NCBI RefSeq assembly: GCF_003340495.1
Contig: NZ_QASA01000001.1
Coordinates: forward strand, 5,642,001 to 5,706,000
DNA from: Adhaeribacter pallidiroseus
GTDB taxonomy: Bacteria; Bacteroidota; Bacteroidia; Cytophagales; Hymenobacteraceae
Direction of reading: 5' to 3'
DNA: 64,000 bases
The translations under genes were made by a program, and so were the position numbers. The stretch's first letter is position 1; each line of letters starts with the position of its first letter. Positions 36,483 through 48,600 of this stretch are shown here, piece after piece. Below the pieces are notes generated by a model. That model was not told the origin of the DNA. It made no database searches and worked only from the letters and a program-made list of their open reading frames with translations.

Positions 36483-37484
36483 TTTAAAGTATTATAATTA
36501 CAAAGTAAATAGATTTTTTCTAAAGAAAAGTATAATAAATATTAAAGATAGATTAAAAATTTTAAATTATTGAACAAAAATCGTTCTAAAAGTTAAATCA
36601 AATCTTTATATTTTAATAAGGGATATTTTATATTACTTACTTATATTGTCCAGTATTAGTACTGATATGATTTGTTCTTACTTTAAAAACTATATGGAAG
36701 CGACTTCACTGACTTTAAAGCAAATATACGTTAACGAAGTTATATTGTTGTTACTATATATTATATTTTTTTAATATTTATAAGCATTACAGGGCAAGTT
36801 AAAATTGTAAGATTAGTAAAATTGTTTTTAAGCTAAGGGAAATTACAAATATTAAGCCATTATTAAAAAAATTAATTAATATAGAGGCAAAATACAAGTA
36901 AGTTAATTACAAGTATGACAATAGGATATAAATTTTTTAAATTAATCAGGAAAAGATAGGGTACTCTATTGTACTTGAATCAGACTAAATTTAGTTGTAC
37001 TCACCGATCGTTTATTTGCATAATAAGCTTAATCGGTACATAAGTTTTTACAAATCTTTGTGTCTGGTATTTGCCAGGTAATTTTTCGTTGACAATAAGA
37101 CTAAAGAACAGTTTACTGGTTTTAATAGCCTTTATTGTTAAAAGTGTCATTTTACTACCTGTAAGTTTATAATCCTAAAACATAATCTAGTCTTGAAATT
37201 GCTATTTTCATCTAATAGTCGGAAAAAGTTAGATGCAATCTCCCATAATTATTAATTAGGATCCGAAATACAGAACTAGCTACTGTAAACGCCTCAAAAA
37301 CTTTTCCGGTCTTGTAACCATTATAAACTCTTTATTTTTACATTCTAATAAAGATTAAATGTTATAAACCAGCTGCTATAGAAAGTAAGTCAAGACTTTA
37401 ACACGTATTTTGAACAGCTTTTTTTAAATCTAACGTTTAATAATCTTAAAAACTATTGTGTAAAGAACTAAAGTTAGGGCATTT
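36483..37484. other. Leader region of the polysaccharide locus
   Basis: This 1-kb AT-rich stretch lies upstream of the first polysaccharide gene and past the stop of the MFS gene, which is on the same strand. I see no ORF, no RNA gene and no strong hairpin. CAAATATA at 36721-36728 is a minus-strand TAnnTTTG match without a -33 partner. The regulatory region of the locus must lie here. Confidence 0.5.
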
Positions 37485-38735
37485 TTAAACCGGAGTAATC
37501 ACTTCTTTAGAAATGTTTACTGGCGATCGGTAATTAGCTAACGACCGGATAGCTAGTAACAAACTTATCAATGTTAAAACTGCTCCCATTAAAAAAGGTG
37601 CTCCTGGAAAATAAAAGGGGGCTGCATTAGATGTGAAATAAGCAAAAAGGTTTGTCATTAATGGAGGACCAATAATAGATGTTACACTAATCAGGCTAGT
37701 TAAAGCGCCTTGTAATTCACCTTGTTCATTAGGGGGTACTTGACCCGAAATAATACCTTGTATAGCAGGTCCAGCGATACCGCCTAAACAATAAGGGACC
37801 AGAAAAGCAAACATCATCCAGCTTTTAGTAGCAAAAGCAAATAAAACAAATCCAAAAGTGTACAAGGCTAAGCCCAGATAAACCGAACGTTTTGGCCCTA
37901 AAAGCGGATTGATAAACCGGATTAAACCTCCTTGAACCAAAGCTACCATAAAACCAACCGCTCCTAACGAATAACCTACCCAAGCTTCATTCCACTTAAA
38001 TTTTTCCATGGTGTAGTATGCCCAGGTGCTTTGAGTAGCATGAGCTCCAATGTAAATGAATATGAGACAACTTACCAAACCAATGATTACCGGATAGCGC
38101 TTCAACTGCAACAGCGAACCAATGGGATTAGCCCGTTTCCAGTTAAAAGGCCGTTGATTTTCTGGAGCTAAGGATTCTGGTAAAATGAAATACCCATATA
38201 ACCAATTAATTAAAGTAAGGCCAGCAGCGGCCAGAAAAGGTACACGCGGGCCAAACTGCCCGAGCACTCCTCCAATTACGGGACCAATGATGAAACCTAG
38301 TCCAAATGCAGCTCCTACCATTCCAAAATTCTGAGCTCGCTTTTCGGGGGTACTAATATCGGCTATATAGGCAATAGCCGTAGTCATACTGGCCCCAGTT
38401 ATGCCAGCGATTAAACGACCCACAAAAAGCCAGACCAGCGTGGGCGCAAAAGCGACAAATAAGTAATCCAGAGCAAAGCCAAATAAAGAAATAAGCAACA
38501 CGGGTCGCCGGCCATAGCGGTCACTAAGATTACCGAGTACCGGCGAGAAAAGAAATTGCATAATCGAAAAAGCAAACATAAGCCAACCGCCATAACGCGA
38601 AGCGTCGCTTAAATTGCCATGAATAAGCTGGCTGATGAGCTTCGGGATGACCGGTATAATAATACCAAAGCCAATTACATCAATAAGAAGAGTTACGAAA
38701 ATAAATCCTAAAGCTGCTTGTCGTTTACCGGCCAT
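37485..38735 (-). CDS. MFS drug/metabolite exporter, TetA-like
   Basis: The protein has 416 residues and twelve predicted helices. Motif A of the DHA1/TCR group is clear in [17 protein letters not shown], and [23 protein letters not shown] follows in helices 4-5. It is closest in style to the TCR/Tet proton antiporters. Many such genes in environmental Bacteroidota export unknown compounds, so tetracycline resistance should not be assumed. A minus-strand TACATTTG (38752-38759) precedes the ATG as a possible -7 element. Confidence 0.85.
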   Translation of the reverse strand: MAGKRQAALGFIFVTLLIDVIGFGIIIPVIPKLISQLIHGNLSDASRYGGWLMFAFSIMQFLFSPVLGNLSDRYGRRPVLLISLFGFALDYLFVAFAPTLVWLFVGRLIAGITGASMTTAIAYIADISTPEKRAQNFGMVGAAFGLGFIIGPVIGGVLGQFGPRVPFLAAAGLTLINWLYGYFILPESLAPENQRPFNWKRANPIGSLLQLKRYPVIIGLVSCLIFIYIGAHATQSTWAYYTMEKFKWNEAWVGYSLGAVGFMVALVQGGLIRFINPLLGPKRSVYLGLALYTFGFVLFAFATKSWMMFAFLVPYCLGGIAGPAIQGIISGQVPPNEQGELQGALTSLISVTSIIGPPLMTNLFAYFTSNAAPFYFPGAPFLMGAVLTLISLLLAIRSLANYRSPVNISKEVITPV

Positions 38736-39051
38736 ATATTTGATTATTATTCAAATGTAAAGGGTTGTTGCTAAGGATGGAATGTATTATCAGAAAAAAT
38801 TTTGAAAGAGTGGATTGGTTCTGAAGATATCGCCATTTACTCTACCAGGAAGTGATTCAAATATGGGTAAGATCTTGTACTTGTAAAAGATTAGTACGGG
38901 CAACCAACTTTGTTTAAAACAGATAGACGATCCTATCCATAATTTGAGTAGGCAAATAGGGAAATTTTTGAAAAAGCAGGTATTTAGATGTTCCAGGCAA
39001 GTCCAAAATTAAAAAAGGAGCTATGAGGCTCCTTTTTAATTTTGGTAATGG
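38736..39051. other. Spacer with terminator of the 39052 gene
   Basis: It holds the hairpin at 39003-39040 and a possible -7 element (38752-38759, minus strand) for the MFS gene. Nothing else is seen. Confidence 0.5.
39003..39040 (-). terminator. Terminator of the small gene 39052-39420
   Basis: CCAAAATTAAAAAAGGAGC at 39003-39021 is complementary to the bases from 39029 through about 39045, with one bulged A. On the minus strand the descending arm ends in a T-rich tract. Confidence 0.7.
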
Positions 39052-39420
39052 CTAAATCTTATTAGAGGTAGTGGCCTGACCGGCAAGCTCAAAGTTAGTG
39101 GCTTGTTTAATGGTTTTTTCTTTACCGTCAGCATCCTCGTAAGTTCGTTCTTCTACTTCTACCGAGAGTGTTTTTCCTTGCAGCTCTTTGGTGTCCAGTT
39201 CAGATTTGTCAATTCCGGCCGCTCTTAAGAAACCAGCTAGAATGGGTTGACCTGGTTCGCTTAAATAGAAGCGTTGATTGACAAAACCTTCTTCGTTCTC
39301 TAAACGGCAATTTATAAAAGGAACATTCTTATTTTCGCTGGTACCTTCTTCTACTTCTGTAATCGTTACTACATGACGACCATCCGGTAAGAAAGGTTTT
39401 TCATTTACTTTTACTTTCAT
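39052..39420 (-). CDS. Small acidic protein of unknown function
   Basis: The protein has 122 residues with no signal peptide and no membrane segment, and it is rich in Glu and Thr. It reads like a single compact beta domain (MKVKVNEKPFLPDGRHVVTI ... FYLSEPGQPILAGFLRAAGI). The shape and the LxGFLRAAG segment recall phage single-strand-binding-associated proteins, but I cannot assign a family. It has its own terminator and stands alone. Confidence 0.6.
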   Translation of the reverse strand: MKVKVNEKPFLPDGRHVVTITEVEEGTSENKNVPFINCRLENEEGFVNQRFYLSEPGQPILAGFLRAAGIDKSELDTKELQGKTLSVEVEERTYEDADGKEKTIKQATNFELAGQATTSNKI

Positions 39421-39583
39421 AGCTATTCGTTTTACTAAAATTATACGAATTCCGGAAAGTTAAAGTTGCTTATTTTGCTATAATAATTGGCATAGGTAAA
39501 AAATTTAGTATTGCCTTGATTCTTAGTACTAGCATTTGATCTTCAGGCAGTGCCTGCATCGTGTATTTTTAAAATTTTACCAA

Positions 39584-39625
39584 AACAAAAAGCACCTGAA
39601 ATGCTGGATTCCAGGTGCTTTGTTT
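39584..39625 (-). terminator. Terminator of the giant T9SS protein gene
   Basis: AAAGCACCTG (39589-39598) pairs with CAGGTGCTTT (39612-39621). On the minus strand the stem runs into TTTGTTTT. It lies about 50 bases past the stop. Confidence 0.75.
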
Positions 39626-39671
39626 GGACTAAACTCATTACGTGGTTGTAACAAGTTTTACAGGAATTAAA

Positions 39672-42600
39672 TTATTGAATGAGCAATTTAGCGCTTACTT
39701 TTTTAGTATTACTTACGGCTACCACAATATACTCACCGCCCGCTAGTTTATTAGCAAATACCAGATTGATTTTAGTAGTGCCATTTGTATCAACAGTAAC
39801 GGCTTGTGCCTGAATAACTCTACCTTGTAAATCCCGCAAAGTTAAACTTACCGCTTCTTTAGAGTTAAAGCCATCTAAATCAATGGTAACCTTATCGCCC
39901 GGATTTGGATTTGGATATAAGTTTACCGAAGCTTTTTCACCGGTATTTAGTTTACTGCCAACCTCTATAGAAGAAGCATTATTTACCGTTACGGTAGCAC
40001 CTGTGGTTACTTGCGGTATGATCTCGATAGCCGCTAATTCCGGTAGATTTACTTTACCGCTGGTAAAATCAAGGTTTAATACCCCATCGGTAACAGTTAC
40101 CTGGAATGTTTCCCGAACGGCCTTCCGGGCTCCGCCTGCTTTCACGAAGATATCATAATTTGTTAATTTACGAACACCTTCAATATCAACGTTGAACATA
40201 CGCTTACCGGATGCAGTAAAGTAAACTTCTGCAAAGTGTAAAACCACATTTACTGTTCCGTTTGGCACGGGTATGCTGTAGTTAAAATTAGTAGCAGAAC
40301 GATAATCCTGGTACATGGCATCATCGGTTGTATTTGTAATGTCTAAAGTGCTAGGCGTTCCTACCCGATCCACGCCACCGTAGAAGGTATCCGCTACAAA
40401 AGTGCGGTTATCCGCTGTGGTAAATGCTGCGCCTCCCGCATTAATTCGAATTGCTTTGGCAGTTACAGCAGTGTCATTTACGGTTATGGAAATTTGCTCT
40501 TCATCGCTCAGAACGGGTGAACCGTTGTCTGTTACTTTTACCGTAAAGGTAAATGTACCTACCGTAGTCGGAGTCCAGTTCACTACACCGGTTGAGTCGT
40601 TAATAACCATATCACCGGGTGCATTAATTAAGGAATACACGTGCTTTTGGTTAACATCTGCATCGGTGGCGGAAGCTGTAAAGTTTACGGCTTGATTTAC
40701 CGTGGTGGTTTTATTACCAATAACGGCCAAAACTGGAGCTACATTCGTTACAGGGCTTTGATCGATTACGGTGATAGTAATCAGCTCTTCATCAGATAAA
40801 GCGGGAGTGCCATTATCAGTGGCCACTACGGTAAAGGTGTAGGTTCCTGCTTGCGTTGGTGTCCAAGTAAACAAACCAGTAGAGGCCTTAATAATGGCAT
40901 TTTCTGGAGCATTTACCAAAGAGTAAGCCTTAATCTGGTTAACATCTGCATCCGTAGCGCTAGCTGTAAAATTAAAGGCTTGGCCAACTGTAGCTGATTG
41001 ATTACCGATCGTTGCTAATACCGGAGCTTTATTTACAGGGGTATTAGTTGCAGGTAATACTTCAATTGCAGAGACTTTAGGCAAATTAACTGATCCGCTG
41101 GTGAAGTTGATGTTTAAAATACCGTCCGTTACAGTTACCTGGAAGCTTTCCTGAATTGCTTTCATAGCTCCTCCAGCTTTAGCGAAGATGTCGTAGTTAG
41201 TTAATTTACGGCCGCCTTCTATGTCCACGTGGAACATTCTGCGGCCAGCACCGGCCGGACCACGACCCGGAGCACCAAACCAGATTTCCGCGAAATGAAG
41301 GATAACCTGTACATTGCCATTTGCCACGGGCACCGCGTAGTTAAAGCTAGCTGCCGAGCGCTCGGTGCGGTACAATTCATCGTCGGTAGTATTTAAAATT
41401 TCACCGTTAGCGATGGAGCCGGTTCTGTTTTCACCACCAAAGTAAGTATCAGCTACAAACTGTTGGTTACCACTTGCTAAATAGGAAGTACCTCCGGAAT
41501 TAATGCGGATAGCTGTAACCTCTGGAGTACCACCACAATTTTGAGTACGGGTAACGGTAAATTCCTGTGTTTTGCTGCATCCTGAAGCATCAGCAATAGT
41601 AACCGTGTAGGTGCCTGGTACCAGGTTGGTAGCGGTAGTTCCGGTTTGAGCAGGAGCAGTGTTCCAGGTAATGGTATAGTTACCGGAACCTCCTGTAATA
41701 TTACTGATAGTGGCCGAACCAGTGGTAGCCTCGCAAGTAACTACAGGTGCCATAACACTAAATACTAGGTTGTTTTCCTGCGTTGGAATAGTAAACGCTT
41801 TAAATGTTTCGCATCCACCCGTATTATTTTCTTTCGCGTAGAAAGTATAAGTACCAGCTGCTAAGTTATTAAATACCGGTGATGACTGATACGTGCCATT
41901 CATCCCCAATTTATATAACAAGTCAGTGGTAGAGGCATTGGAAGCACTTAACGTAATTGACCCGTTGGATGCATTGCAGTTTGCTCCGGTAACAGCATTT
42001 TGGTTTAAAACCAAAGTGCTTTGGCTACCAGAAACCGCAAATACTTCGAGACCGGCAAGCGCTACGCGGTTAGCAGTAGGGTTGAATTTTAAATTTAACT
42101 GACCATCCGTTAAGGTAACTTCAAAATCTTTTACCAAAGCGGCTTTATAACCTACTTCCCGGAAAATATCCAGATTAGATAAACGTGTTTCGCCCTCTAC
42201 CGCAATACTAAATACCCGGCTCCCCATAGTGGTGTAAAAGTTTTCTACGAAGTGCAGCCGTACCATGTAATTGCCGTTTGCTAATGGAATCTGGTAACGG
42301 GTTTCGGCCAGATTGGTGCTAGCGGAAAGATATGTTTGATACAGAACATCGTCATCAGTGCCAGCAATCGGGGTTACGGCTGGTTTGTCTAACTGTACGG
42401 ATCCTTGGCGGTAAGCTTTGTCCGCTTCCCATTGTTTACCGTTGATGGTAACAGCAGCATCCGCGCCACCTTTAATCCGTTTTATCGCCGTAATAGCAGC
42501 ACAATCATTGTCACCGGTTCCATAAAGCGGGATACGCAATGGAGAGGTTGAGTTATTATAGTGTACCAGCAACGCTGCGTTTTTAATTCCTTGACTGGTA

Positions 42601-45600
42601 GGTTTGTAAGAAACATTCACCGAAGCAGTTGCCTGGGCCGTAATAGTGGATGTAGTTAATCCGGCTACCGTAAACTCAGACGCATTAGCACCTTTTATTT
42701 CTAAACTTTTAATCGTAATCGCAGGATCACTACCGTTCGCATACACTTTGCCTAAGTTATTCAAGGTAATGGCTCGGGTATTAGTGGTGCCTACGCGACC
42801 AGAACCAAAATCATGGGCCGATGGCGTTGCCGCAAGTTCGGAGAAATAAGCTGGCCCTTCGGCTGGTTTAATGTTGCTTACAAAGTAAACGTTGTCCTGG
42901 TAATCATAATTTGTTACGCCAGGGTTAGCAATGTAATCGTGCGCAATAATGTAGGCATTCGGAATGATATTGCCTTTCGGGTCAATTGCTTTGTAAACCC
43001 GGATTCCTATCCGGCCTTCTCCGTTACGGGTGCGATCGGTGTACGCTGAATTAGCTTTAAATCCAAAAGTAGTAGTAGGAGAGAAGGAAGCTTCTGCTTG
43101 TACTAAATCAGTGCTTGCTTTTAAAGGTAAAAGTGATTGGCCATCAAGCGCCCGGTGTCTCAGAATATTCGTTTGCGTGGTAGCACCTTGAGCAAACCAC
43201 TGCAATGTTTCTACGGAAGCACAGCAGCCATGATAAGCGGCCATTTGAATGGCATAGGCAGGTTTAGAAGCATCTGCCCGAACAAAGTATTGCGAGAATA
43301 TCTCATCCGAGTTCGCGATAATACTGGTGCCTTCATTGCCATCTGTTTTACCAATACCCACATTGGTTTTAAATCCAAAAGCATTCACGATTTCCTGCAA
43401 GTAAGGTTCATTGGCACCTTCACCTTTATTTTGCCATAAACCATGTAACACAATTTTCTTCTTCGGCTCCAGATCATCATTCGATATAATAGATAGCGTA
43501 TCGTTTAAAATTTTGATCCGGCCAGTGGTGAATTTCGCGATAAACTGAACAGTGGCTTCAATGGAGCTGCCAGGAGCTATTGTAATAGGCAGTTTAGCAG
43601 CAGCATCATACGGCTGATTATTTACAGCGGCAATTTTCCAGGCGCTGGCATTAGAAAGATTTAAATTTTTAAGCGTAAGTACGCCCGTTCCGCGATTACT
43701 GATTTTTACAGTTACACTGTCGTGGTTTTGATTGTAAGGAGTAACCGCTGGAGTTGTCCGGTGCCACGGAGTTTGTATCAGCGAAAAAGTAAGCCGGTCA
43801 TTAGCTGGAAACTTATCTAAATTTTCCACGATCATAGTAGCGTTACTTGGCTGAGTTGGACCTGTGGCAACTACTTCTAAGTTAATTTTAAAAGTAGCAG
43901 CTAAATAACCCTCTGCAGAAGCAGTAACGGTTGCAGAGTAAGTTCCGGGGCTTAAATTAGCATCCTGAACATTAAAAGATAAGGTTCCTAAGCTAGCAGC
44001 CGGGATAGTTAACCATGGGCTGCTGCCCTCTGATTGCGTAAGTGCCACCACTGGCGTGCCTGTGCTAGCCGATAAAGTAACGGTTTGCGCAGAAACAGGC
44101 GTGCCTAGAGTTAAATTAAAAGCTAACGATTCACTGGAGAAGGCAAGTTTTTTAGCTAGCACTTGGTTAGCTGGTTTCACATTGTATACCGCTACAACTA
44201 CATCCTGGTAATCAAAGCCGGAAACATGTTCTTCCGTAGCAATAATGTAAGCATTCTCCACTAAGGTGCCGTCTGCATTTTTTAACGGATATACCCGAAC
44301 GTGATGCGGTACAGCGCCAGTAAATGTGTTCAGAGCATCTTCGCTGTATAAATGCCGGTTCTCGAAGAAAGGCCAGCGCGAGTAGAAGCCAAACGTAGTA
44401 GCTCCTGGATCAAAGGACAGATTACTGGTCGTCTGTACATCTACCGTCTGATAATTGCTGTTAGCAACTGTAAATAATTCGTTTTTGGCATTAGCATCAC
44501 CAGAAGTATACCAACCAAAAGCCGTAACAATACCGCCGGTGTGTTGCGGACCAAATACAGACAATGGTTTAATAGTTACTGGGGCATCTTCGGCCCGTAC
44601 AAACTGCTGTACAGCCACTTCTTCGCCGAGTATAGGAGCTTTATAATTACTACTGTGAATAATGTTGGTGTTTTTATCATTATCGCCTACTACTATTTTA
44701 AAACCGTGTACATCCAGTACTGCTTGCAAAGATGGTTCATTAGTGCCAGAAAGTCCGGCTGTACCTAAACCTTTGAGGGTAACTTCTTTTGCTGCGTTGT
44801 TAGTGCTGGTTACAACTATTCTGGCAGCTTTAACGCCGGTGGTAGTTGGATTAAACGCCACGTTAAAAGTAAGGGCACTGTTTGGTGCTATAATTACCGG
44901 AGCGGCGGCTGTCGGGGCGGGTGCTCCGATCAACTGGAACTGAGTTTTATCTACACCATCCAGGATTATACCGGTTACCTGTAAACTGCTATTACCAGTA
45001 TTAGCAACTGTTATGGTGTGGTTCTTACCCGCTGCACCATTAATAACATCATTGTCTATTACTTCTGTTGGGCTTATCGTAGTAATACCGGTTTGGGCCG
45101 AAACAGCAGTAGCTTTTAGTAAAGTAATCTGAGCAGTTTTGCCGGCGGTGTTGTTCCAGTTATACTCAATTACATACAAGTTACCGGTTTGCACATCTTC
45201 GGTCAAATCCAGAGGGTTCACAAAGCCACCTAAGCCAGTAATGCCATTGGTACCAGAACCTGTCTGGGAATTTACAATATCATAAATCTTGTCGTTGGCC
45301 GTAGCTGAATTAACCGAAGGATCTTTTACCATGGAGCCGGGCTCCAGTACAATTATATCACTGCCTCCACTGAAGCGGCAAACCAAAATTTTTCCTTTTA
45401 AGGCACCACCGAAATTATTGCTCTTGTATTCTATTACGCCGTTTGGTGACTTGTTCAGTTCAAAACTAAATGCTGCACCGCGGTAATTTGCATCCGGACT
45501 AATAGTAGAAGGGTATTTTGGATTATCTATATAACCGCGGTGGGCCACGTATTCTCCCCGCAGTGGATTAGGGTGGCCAAAAAAGCCTACTGGTTTTAGC

Positions 45601-48600
45601 GGATTAACACGGAATAACCAGTCTGGTTGTACTTGTACGCCACTAGTAGCGGGGATGGCAGGGCCATTATAAAAAGTACCATTTGGCCGGCGGGTACCAG
45701 GTACAGAAGCAGGCGAGTTACCTCCGGCTGCTGAGCCGTTAGTAGGAACGTACAACTGGCCGTTGGTATGCCAAAGCAAATCGTAGGCATTCCGTACGCC
45801 AGAAGCGTAGATAGTAAGCGGAGAATTGGTAGCGTACGGATTGTAAGTACCATCGGACATCCGGATATTATTAGCCGGTGCAGCGTTGATTACATTAAGG
45901 TTGGCGGTAGTTCTTACATCTAGTGGTAAAGTAATACCAGCTAGTTTCGTTAGGTCTAAGCGTAACACACTACCAGCTAATAAGCTTTCGTCGCGTTGCC
46001 AGGTGCCGTCATAATTTCCCATAGAGCTGTTGCTGCCTTGGCAGAAATACAAAGCCTTATCCGGTCCAAAAACAATGTTGTTTACTAAATGATCTTTTTG
46101 CGAGCGCGGTAATTTAGTAACCATTAGTTCTTCGCTGCCTAGATCCATACCAGAAAGTCGGGATAAATTTCCATCAAATTCTGGCGCATTAGTTAAACCT
46201 GCGCTGCAATGAGAAACCCAGGCAACTAAATTAGAGGCAGTAGCAGCAGGATCAAAGGCTAAACCAACTGCTGAACGGGCACCTCTTTTTTCTACCAACG
46301 AAGTAATTTCTACTGCGCCAGACAACATACCTGTTTCTCGGTTAACATTATATCGCTCAATTACACCGTCTAAACGAAGAGCATAGAATCTGCCATCCGG
46401 ACCAAATGTTAAACTGGTATATTTCTTACCGGTAGTACCGGGTATGGTTTGTTTCGCAAATTCTATAGAATTCGAGCCAGTGGGAGCAGCAACACTACCC
46501 GTTGTAAATGTGGCCTGGTACGGCAGAAATGCGGCACCGCTATAGGATTTTACGGCATCTGTAATTACGAATTTATAAGTGGTGTTGGGTTCCAGAGCAT
46601 AGGTTGGAGAAAAACTAATAGCGTCACCGCCACCAGTCCCTTGTATTACTCCCTGTATTTCAGAAGTAGTACTACCTGCTACCTTTAACACTTTTACCGA
46701 AGCAGCATTCAGGGTAGTATTATCTACTCCTCCTTTAAAACCAGAAACTTCTGGCACATACAAGTTATTAGCCGCAATGCTGGAAGTATTAACGCTTACA
46801 TTGGTAGCGCCATTTGCTGGTGTAGAGGAGATAACATAGGGCTGATTGCTTCCGGAAGAAACTACGCTTATTTGTACCGTGGTGCTAGCGCTGCTGTAAC
46901 CAGTGGCAGATGCCATGATTGTAGCGGTATAAGTGCCTTCTGGCAGGTTTTTAGCGGCGGTATAATCAAAAGTTACGTTAGGTTCGCTGTTATTATGGGT
47001 AGCATCAAAACTTAACCAATTAGAAGCACCTGCACTGTAAGTGGCACTTAAAGAAACCGGTAAGTTCTCCTGGTTACCGGAGTTATTCAGGTCTAAAGAA
47101 AAAGTTTTAGTAGTGGTGGTGCCTTTTTCTATTACTAAGTTATGAGAACTGGCTGACCACAGTAAATACGGTTTGGTATCAACCGGTAAGATATGAACCG
47201 AGTTTATTTTAGTATTGGTACCACCGTCAGCATTAATAGTAAGATAACCATCCGTAACGGTTACACGAACTTTATTCGATTTAAAACGGGTAGCACTGCC
47301 TGCGGCACCGCTAGGCACAAATCCGTTAATGGCATTTACCCCTTCTACATTTAAGGTATGAATTTCTGGTACTGCCGGCACAGTGGTACTGGGAGAAGCA
47401 TCACCGGCACTAACAGTTACATCGTACTGGCCATTAGCTACTTTTAATTCCCAGTAACCTTCGGTTTTGGTACCGTTAAAAGAGCTGGCAATATCATCGG
47501 CCTGCATGTGCATAATTGTGGCTTGCAATACATCAATCGGCTTAGTAAGGCTACTATTGCGATTTCGGCCGTTACCGGGCACTGATAAATCTAAGTCGGT
47601 ACCGTCAGACCGTTTTCTCCAGCCATATTCTAAATTACCATCTTGGTAGGCACCTGTTTTTAAGCCAAAAGGCTGACCATAATCGCGTACCCAGCCAGTT
47701 GGAGGCACGGTATAAGCATCCTGAAAATTAACTTTTACCTCTTGCGAAACGGCAGGTGACGAAACAGTTAAGTTAATGCTAAGTACTGCTGGTTCGTAAC
47801 CTTCGGCAGTGGCAACAACTTTAGCTTCGTACAGGCCCGGACTCATAGTGGAGGTAATATTATTAGCCCCGAAGGTAATGGTACCTAAAGCAGCGCTTGG
47901 CAGCTTTAACCAACTGGCGGTAGTAGGAGTAAAGCTAACAATTGGTTGGTCTTGATTAGCTGAAAGTACAGTAGACTTAGCAGTTACGGTACCCCCTTGT
48001 ACAGCTGTAAAGTCAAGGGCATTTGGTAAAAAGGCTAATGTTTTAGTAGCTGAGTTATTGAGCGATTTAATACTGAAATCATCAAACGAATAACTTACTG
48101 GTGTGGTAGCCAAGCGGTGTGTGGCATATATACCGGCAAACGCAAGTTTTTTGTCGCTAACCTGCTTACCAGCAATAAAGCTGGCGGGCAATTCAAAAGT
48201 GCCTAAAGATACCTCGGCACCGCCATCAATGATATATTTACCCTCTACGGTACCGTTAGCAGTAGCAGTTGCGCCGCGTTTGATTACTAATTTTAATTTA
48301 ACAATACTTTTACTAATAGTAACAGGCGTAGCGGTGCTTATTTTATCCGCCGCACTAGTATTAGAAGACAACCCGTTAACTTCGCGCCGGAACTCAAAAT
48401 TGTTTCTGCCATAAGTAGAAGAAACTGCAGCTATTTTTACATAATTATCTTCGTTTAAGCCAAACCATAAACCGGCTTGCTCTGACTTGTTGGTACCAGC
48501 AGTGGGTTGTAGCAAAGTAGTCTCAATTTCAAAATCTTGTTTACTGGCTTCAACTCCTACTCCTAAAGCATTTAATTGCGAATTTGTAGCGGAAGTAGTA

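Noticed and set aside
36721-36728. Promoter of the polysaccharide locus at CAAATATA (minus-strand TATATTTG)
   Set aside because: It matches the -7 consensus but there is no TTG/TTTG at the proper upstream distance, and it lies about 240 bases from the first gene.
37485-38735. Tetracycline resistance determinant
   Set aside because: Only the general TCR/DHA1 motifs are visible. Substrate cannot be read from them, so I call it an MFS exporter only.
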